From Saccopteryx bilineata (lineage: Eukaryota; Chordata; Mammalia; Chiroptera; Emballonuridae): a stretch of 64,000 nucleotides of DNA. The stretch is from assembly GCF_036850765.1 (NCBI RefSeq), contig NC_089490.1, forward strand, positions 242,544,442-242,608,441, given 5' to 3'. Within the stretch, counting starts at the first letter, position 1. Each line of letters begins with the position of its first letter. The notes beneath the pieces are model-generated. The model did not search any database and was not told the DNA's origin. It saw nothing but the letters and a program-made list of their open reading frames with translations. Below are positions 58,489 through 64,000 of this stretch, piece after piece. The translations under genes and the position numbers were made by a program.

Positions 58489-59220
58489 CAGTGCTCCCTC
58501 GTCTGTCGTGAGTGTTAGGTTCCAGAACCCCCTGCAATAGGCAAAAATCCACGAAGTAGCGACCTAATATTTAATTGTTTATGTATATTTTAAGGCTTTA
58601 TTTCAATTTAATATTCTTTTAATATGTTTTAATTAATATTTTTATATTGTTTTTTTATTTTTTAGGCTATAAAATGCTTATTTTACTGCAAAAATAATTA
58701 AAATATAAATATATAAAAATACCTATATACCACAAAATCCCACAATACAACGGAAAATCCATGATACAAAATTTGATAGATACAATTTAAAAATCCGCAC
58801 TACAGGCCCTGGCTGGTTGGCTCAGTGGTAGAGTGTTGGCCTGGCGTGCGGGAGTCCTGGGTTTGATTCCCGGCCAGGGCACACAGGAGAAGCGCCCATC
58901 TGCTTCTCCACCCCTCCCCCTCTCCTTCCTCTCTGTCTCTCTCTTCCCCTCCCTTAGCCAAGGCTCCACTGGAGCAAAGTTTCCCCGGGCGCTGAGGATG
59001 GCTCTGTGGCCTCTGCCTCAGGCACTGGAATGGCTCTGATTGTGGCAGAGCGATGCCCCAAGATGGGCAGAGCATCACCCCCTGGTGGGCGTGCCGGGTG
59101 GATCCCAGTCTGGCGCATGCGGGATCCTCCCCGTTTCCAGCTTCGGAAAAATACGGAAAAAAAAATCTGTGATACAGTGAGACCGCAAACAGTGAACCGT
59201 AATATGGCGAGGGATGACTG
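58489..59220. mobile_element. Tigger/pogo-like DNA element, interrupted by SINE-A
   Basis: Left end CAGTGCTCCCTCG and right end CGAGGGATGACTG (reverse CAGTCATCCCTCG) are inverted repeats with 11 of 13 matches. The interior has 'gttaggttccagaacc' and 'aaaaatccacgaagtagcgac', typical of Tigger-type elements. A SINE sits inside at 58805-59160. Without it the element is about 375 bp. Non-coding. Confidence 0.8.
58805..59160 (+). mobile_element. SINE-A copy 12, nested in Tigger-like element
   Basis: Head GGCCCTGGCTGGTTGGCTCA and tail at 59150-59160. Flanks AAAAATCCGCACTACA (58789-58804) and AAAAATCTGTGATACA (59161-59176) match at 12 of 16 bases, consistent with an old target duplication in the host element. 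It lacks the 'gtctgtctgactgtct' block near the 3' end. Confidence 0.9.
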
Positions 59221-60385
59221 GATTACCAGTCATGATTATTACATCTTTGTTGGGTAAAATTGTTTCTGTACATGTCCTTAAAAGGCTGGAAGATTAAAAG
59301 TTACTAAAATAACTTCTTCATGATGTTGAGTAAAAGTTCATAAAAAATACAAAAGGGTTATTTGAGATTAATTAGTTTTATATTACTAGAAATGTATGTT
59401 CTTGAGGCTTTGAAATTGTCTTAATCAGTACCCATTTTTTTCATGATTTATTTTTATTTTTTTATATAAGCACATTATCATTTGAATGTTGATTATAGTT
59501 ACTAAAATTCTCTGCTGTAAACCAGTATGGTATTCTTTGCTCCTAATTCCTAAAATTTTGCAGGTAAGACATCATTTTTATATTTGTATTTAAAGATTTA
59601 CTTGGGTAAGTAAAGTTAAAATTGTCATCTTTAATACTCATCAAGAACATATTGTCCTCAAAATAGATTTTGCTACTTCTACTTTATTTTTTAGCTCTCA
59701 ACAGGATATTAATAATTTATTTCTTCATAACAGCGGTTTGTGTGTTTATGTATCTGTCTGTAGGATTAGGCAGTATTATGTTAGTTTTTATTTTATTATG
59801 TTAATATATATATTAATTCTGTCTTTATTCTTTCATGGGAAAATGAACTTATTTCATAACAAATTTGAATTTACTATTTTCGGTTATAGACATTTATATT
59901 TTAAAATATTTTTGTTCTATTTGTCCTACTTTTCATGTTTCTATTATTTTTAGTTAAATGTATTTATTGTTTTAGCTATTTGAGGAAATTCTCCTTAATA
60001 CTTAAAGGCATTATCATGCCTCTCAAATAGTTATTGTTAGGTAAAAGCATTTAAACTCTTGTTCCAGCCACTATACTCAGCCACCAAAATCACGGAGGAA
60101 GAAAAGGAGATGATAAGTATCCTTCAGTTCTTCTCATTTATACAAAAGGATAGCAATACTTTTAAAATAGCTGCTTTAGATTTCTATAAATCAAATCTGG
60201 GTGCTACTAAGAGATGAGATATACCCCCAACCATAAATGTACTTGAGAATGCTAGTGGATCTCTAGTTTCAGAAACTTTTTTCAGATGGTATTATATCAA
60301 AAATTGATGATAATAACTTATTAGCACATTTTTAAAATATGTATAAAAACTGCATTATCACTTTAGGGTTAAGACTTACAGTTGT

Positions 60386-60728
60386 GCCTGACCAGGTGGT
60401 GGAACTACGTGGATAGAGCATCTACCTGGGGACCCAGTTTCCGGTAGCCAGCTTGAGCACACACTCACCAGCTTGAGCATGGGGTCTCTGGCTTGACTGT
60501 GGGATCGTAGACATGACCCTGTGGTCGCTGGCTTGAGTCCAAAGATCGCTGACTTGAGCAAGGGTTCATTGGTTCGACTGGAACCTCTCCTCCCCCATCA
60601 AAGCATGTATGAGAAAGCAGTCATTGAACAACTAAAGCACCGCAACTACAAGTTGATGCTTCTCATCTCTCTTCCTTCCTGTCTGTCTGTCTCTTTTTCT
60701 CTCTTGCACATGCTTAAAAAGAAAAAGA
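60386..60728 (+). mobile_element. SINE-B copy 8, older
   Basis: Head CCTGACCAGGTGGTGGAACT, body with several 'ctggcttgag' repeats and an A-rich tail after (TCTG)n. It lies about 150 bp upstream of exon 11. Clear flanking duplications were not found. Confidence 0.82.
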
Positions 60729-60876
60729 CATAGTCATAAACGTGAATAAGTTTTATTAAAATACAAAGGTGATTTATAAAACTTTTATAAATATATTTTA
60801 TTTTTATTGTAGCAGTTTAATTAAAATTTCCCTTTTATCTTCATGTTGACATTTTTTTCTTACCTTTCATTAATAG

Positions 60877-61059
60877 GTAGTATAGATCAATCAGTGTTGA
60901 AAGAATTACCCCCCGAACTCCTGGCAGAAATTGAATCCACCATGCCACTTTGTGAACGTGTGAAAATGAATAAACGCAAGCGTAGCACAGTTAATGAAAA
61001 GCCAAAATATGCTGAAATAAGTTCAGATGAAGATAATGATAGTGATGAAACTTTTGAAT
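60877..61059 (+). CDS. NIPBL: NIPBL exon 11 (residues 1039-1099), NLS-like and acidic segment
   Basis: Acceptor TTTCATTAATAG, donor GAAT|GTAAGT, 183 nt. It completes Gly1039 and encodes SIDQSVLKELPPELLAEIES, TMPLCERVKMNKRKRSTVNE and KPKYAEISSDEDNDSDETFE. NKRKR is a candidate nuclear localisation signal. SSDEDNDSDE is an acidic, CK2-like phosphosite cluster. The preceding PELLAEIE is a predicted short helix. Phase 1 in and out (61 codons), so the exon is frame-neutral. The next exon should begin with two bases completing Ser1100, beyond or near the window's end; I did not find it here. Confidence 0.96.
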
Positions 61060-61289
61060 GTAAGTATAATGTAACTCCGTTGTTACTTTAGAATTAAAAA
61101 GCAGATTGATATGTTTGTGTCATTTATAATTTTTTGGGTTAGCAAAGAGTACAGTGATTTAATTCTTAATAATATAGCAAGATTTTTTTATACTTTAAAA
61201 ATATGTGAAAAAAGAGATCAGTTGGCACCAAGAAAAAAATTTTTAATGATTTATAATCAGTGTCAAGTAACATGTATATGTCTCTATGC

Positions 61290-61560
61290 ATTTACCTGAC
61301 GTTGATTGAGCTCCTACTCTGGTATATGTGCTAAACATTGAGAATTAAAATACAGATAAGATGTGGCCCATCTTTGAAGAGCTGTCATTCTAATGGGGGG
61401 AGGGAATGTAAACAATTGTAGTATAGTGATAATAGTAAATCCAGGGTGATGTGGGCGCACATTGGATTAGCATCAGAAATCATACTGGGGGTTCAGGAAA
61501 CGCTTACTGGAAGAGGTGACACTTGAGTTGAGTCTTAAAGGACACGTAGGGGATAGCCAG
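61290..61560 (+). repeat. Ancient mammalian interspersed repeat, family uncertain
   Basis: The series 'tgagctcctactctggtatatgtgctaaacattgagaat', 'gaagagctgtcattctaatggggg', 'gaagaggtgacacttgagttgagtcttaaagga' and 'agccaggtg' is a widespread old mammalian repeat pattern. I could not settle whether it is L2- or MIR-related. Confidence 0.55.
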
Positions 61561-63304
61561 GTGAAAAAAATAATTTAAAACCTACTATCACTAAATTGTG
61601 AATGGATTGGACCTGGCTTCTCCTTTTTGCCCAGCTGTGTCCTGGAATTCCTCCCTTGTTTCACTGTTTTCCAGAGCTGGCTTCTTCACTACACAGCTAC
61701 CTCTCTACAACACTGTGATCACCTGTCTTTGCACTAGACTTGCTATACCTCGCCTGTCTTCCTACTGGTCCACTGAAAAAGTTCTTCTCTTTTATCCCTA
61801 TCTTCCTTCTTCTGGAGCAAGAGAATTGAGCCTAGCCAAGAGGGGTCAGCAGCCTTGTTTGACTTAAACGGCATTCAGTGGAAACAGACTATGGGAGATC
61901 TTCACTTGTGTGCCAACTGACTTAGTCATTATGACCAAAAGAAGTGGGAAGACCACCAGTGTGTTCTACCTTTTCCACCTAGTGTCCATAGATTGAGGTG
62001 TGACAAGCAAGGGCAGGAAGGACAGATGCATGCTGTCATTTTTAAATGTATATTGCTGATGGAAGCCCTTCACCTCCTCCAAAGTTTTTAATCAATGTTC
62101 ATTTACTTTGATCGTCTTAAAATTGTGAGCTCTTGAACTATCAGCGGTAGATTATGAATACTGAACAAATCTGAACAAAGTTTTAAGATTGAAATAAAAT
62201 ATATAGCAAAGTTAACCTGGCATATTTATATGTATAATTGTTATTTGTATTATCATGAGATGTATTTATGTGCAGTATATATCAATGGCTAAAGTTAATA
62301 CCTTTTATTATAATCGAATCAAATATTTTGGTCATTTGGGAACATATGCTCTGGAAAGGGAGAAAAGAAAGGAAGTCTGGTAGGCAGAAACTCGCTCCCC
62401 TTTATATACATGCCTCTCCTCATTCTTCCTCTCTGCCCTTAATACATCAGCCATTTCTAAAAGGAATAGGTAAAAAAGAAAAGTTTCTTAATTGCAGATT
62501 GATTTCTAATTACACTTCAACTCCAGTTAGTAGTTAATTGAGAGTGTGCCGGCATTACTGCGCTGGAGAGAATTGTGAAGCTGCCTCACAGTTGAGTAAA
62601 AAAGACAGTATAATCAGCAATGCCCACGAAGTGTAAAATAGGAAGGGAGCCACACACATGCTCATGTTTGTCGTCAGTGCAGCCACTGTTCTTTTTCTTG
62701 TTTCTTTTATGAGAGCTATTGTTTCATCTTAAGGAACACATCTTAAAGCTCTGGATCCCATTATATCTGTGCCCAAGTGTATTGAAAAGTATATAGAGAA
62801 CCTGGTCTTTAACCCCTGCTAAAAATAAGAGAAATTTCTCTGGGTTTTTATAGAGATCTTAGAGCAGATTCCTGGGACTTTTTTTGTTTTTGTTTTGTTG
62901 TTGTTGTTTGCTTTATTTCTGTACAAGTAATACAGAAAAGTCAACACTAGGTCACTGATGTGAGTGATAAAAAATTCCAATTGATAGGTGACAAACAACC
63001 AAATTGTCATTATGCCATAAGAAAAAATATAATGAAAATACAGCGCAATACAAAATGTAGTAGTATGAACATACACACGTAGCAAGTTTATGCTGCTTAG
63101 AGAAGGGAAACAAAATATTACCACAGTTTAATCAAATTGGTTTCCCAACAATCTAAAACCAAGGAGTGGGGAAGGATGGGCGGGTAATTTTGAAAGGCCA
63201 TTCAAATTTAGAAAGCATAGCAAATGTAAGGTCTGGGGAAGGACAGGGAAGATTCATAAAGGGAGGGTGGACAACTCCCAAGTCATACTTTACGTACCTC
63301 TCTG

Positions 63305-63446
63305 CAGGGTGGGGCAAAAGTAGGTTTATAGTTGTTTGAATGGAAAATAATACAATAATTGATAATAATACAAGAACAAACTCTGATAATAATACAAGAA
63401 CAAACTCTCGTACAAACAACTTTAGCCCTGCTTTTGCCCTACCTTT
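63305..63446. mobile_element. Mariner-type non-autonomous element with internal 24-bp duplication
   Basis: Left end CAGGGTGGGGCAAAAGTAGG. The right end in reverse reads AAGGTAGGGCAAAAGCAGGG, an inverted repeat. The 24-bp unit starting GATAATAATACAAGAA is present twice in tandem (63361-63384 and 63385-63408) with no mismatch. Borders are good to a few bases. No coding capacity. Confidence 0.83.
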
Positions 63447-64000
63447 TATTAAGCTCCTTCCCCTATTTCCAGGGTAATGAGGGAAACAGAGAAAGAACAA
63501 ACTAGCCATAAAGAGCCAGGCTCCTGATAGCCTGTTGCAACACACAGTGTATCATAGAAGTAGGGTTTTTTCTAATTTTCATCCAAATTGCCTCAAGTTT
63601 AATGAATTTTAACAAAAGTTTCCAATGCCTAAAAAGTACCACCAGTACTTTTGAACATATTGTATGTTCAGCATATTGTATGTTCTTACTAACAACTATA
63701 AGATATTTCAAGCATTTTCTCATAGAGTTGAATAGATTCTATGAAATAGGTGTCTTATGAAATTAATTAAAATTCAAAAAGACTGAGTCGGTCATGTTTG
63801 AGATCATAGAATACTTTGTGAACAAGTTTGATTGTTAATTGTTATTTCTTAGATTTGGTAGATATTTCAGTACCTATTGAAAAAAACATGTAGTGAATGG
63901 ATTCTATAAATGACCTATTTCACTCTCTCTCTCTTACACACACACATGTACACCCTATTTATATTTATGTATAAGGCAGTCCCTCACTAAGAGAAGGGAC

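Larger units (their letters stand above)
41942..60876 (+). other. NIPBL: NIPBL intron 10 (18.9 kb)
   Basis: GTAAGA to TTTCATTAATAG. It holds SINE-A copies at 44559, 45494, 50488, 52426, 56087, 57250 and 58805, SINE-D at 51516, SINE-B at 49368, 53632, 54380 and 60386, an ancient L1 (46850-48420) broken by a hAT element (47285-47435), another hAT-type piece (48830-49020), a young L1 3' end (52981-53434) and a Tigger-like element (58489-59220). The stretches 41942-44544, 45889-46850, 54743-56075 and 59221-60385 show no element that I can identify. About 51160-51460 looks like an old LINE-2-type remnant, at low confidence. Confidence 0.88.
61060..64000 (+). other. NIPBL: NIPBL intron 11 (5' part, continues beyond window)
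   Basis: Begins GTAAGT. It contains an old repeat of uncertain family (about 61290-61560), a mariner element (63305-63446) and a short CA run near 63936. I find no convincing exon 12 before 64000. The part from 61570 to 63300 otherwise holds nothing that I recognise. Confidence 0.85.

Noticed and set aside
61598..61867. Open frame of 89 codons in intron 11 as a possible exon or gene
   Set aside because: No recognisable family, no adjacent consensus splice sites in a matching phase and no link to NIPBL.
62819..63545. Minus-strand open frames near the right end as a possible opposite-strand gene
   Set aside because: One overlaps the mariner element and the other is low-complexity AT-rich sequence. 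Neither shows a domain or codon-like pattern.
61060..64000. NIPBL exon 12 (expected to start by completing Ser1100 and go on with an RKRHKK-type basic run)
   Set aside because: I scanned for an AG followed by a codon-completing CA/TCT and a Lys/Arg-rich frame and found none, so it probably lies beyond the window.
1..64000. A novel defence, mobile or metabolic system
   Set aside because: The window is fully explained as introns and exons of one conserved housekeeping gene plus known types of transposable element. Nothing suggests an operon, toxin, virus or other gene system.

Overview
The window looks like bat nuclear DNA carrying the 5' half of one gene, NIPBL, the cohesin loader (human SCC2 orthologue). 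The gene call rests on ten coding exons on the + strand. Each has consensus AG/GT borders, the reading phases match from exon to exon, and the joined product reads as NIPBL from its initiator Met through about residue 1099 of a protein of roughly 2800 residues. The bat call rests on the repeats. There are many tRNA-derived SINEs whose heads read GGCCCTGGCCGGTTGGCTCAG, CCTGACCAGGCGGTGGCGCAG or GACCTGTGGTGGCGCAG, and there are young-looking non-autonomous hAT and Tc1/mariner DNA elements, which are uncommon in mammals outside bats. A horseshoe-bat-like (Rhinolophoidea) source is my best guess, but that finer placement is from memory of SINE types and is uncertain.

Layout: 1-11320 is the end of intron 1 (exon 1 and the promoter lie upstream). 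Exons 2-11 lie at 11321-11466 (start codon at 11403), 14821-14986, 17215-17342, 25511-25610, 26179-26330, 28451-28608, 29545-29641, 33253-33879, 40319-41941 and 60877-61059. Intron 11 runs off the right edge. The coding part present is 3298 nt. It encodes the mostly disordered, charged N-terminal half of NIPBL: the MAU2-binding extreme N terminus (exons 2-3), a Ser/Pro/Gln-rich stretch (exons 5-9), a large Lys/Glu/Pro/Ser-rich exon 10 with a six-copy 11-residue tandem repeat and a PxVxL HP1-docking motif, and a basic NLS-like segment followed by an acidic patch in exon 11. The HEAT-repeat body of the protein is encoded downstream of this window.

Almost everything else is intron filled with transposable elements. 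I count 12 copies of a ~380-bp tRNA-derived SINE (here 'SINE-A'), 3 older relatives ('SINE-D'), 8 copies of a second SINE ('SINE-B'), 2 of a third ('SINE-C'), several L1 pieces including a nearly full-length but broken antisense L1 in intron 4, at least seven hAT-type elements, and four mariner/Tigger-type elements, plus MIR fragments and simple repeats. Most SINE borders are fixed by target-site duplications (TSDs) that I read directly. I see no second protein-coding gene, no independent RNA gene, and no viral, bacterial or CRISPR-like system. The main points of interest are structural variants of the repeats, very clean DNA-transposon insertions, and the repeat architecture of NIPBL exon 10.
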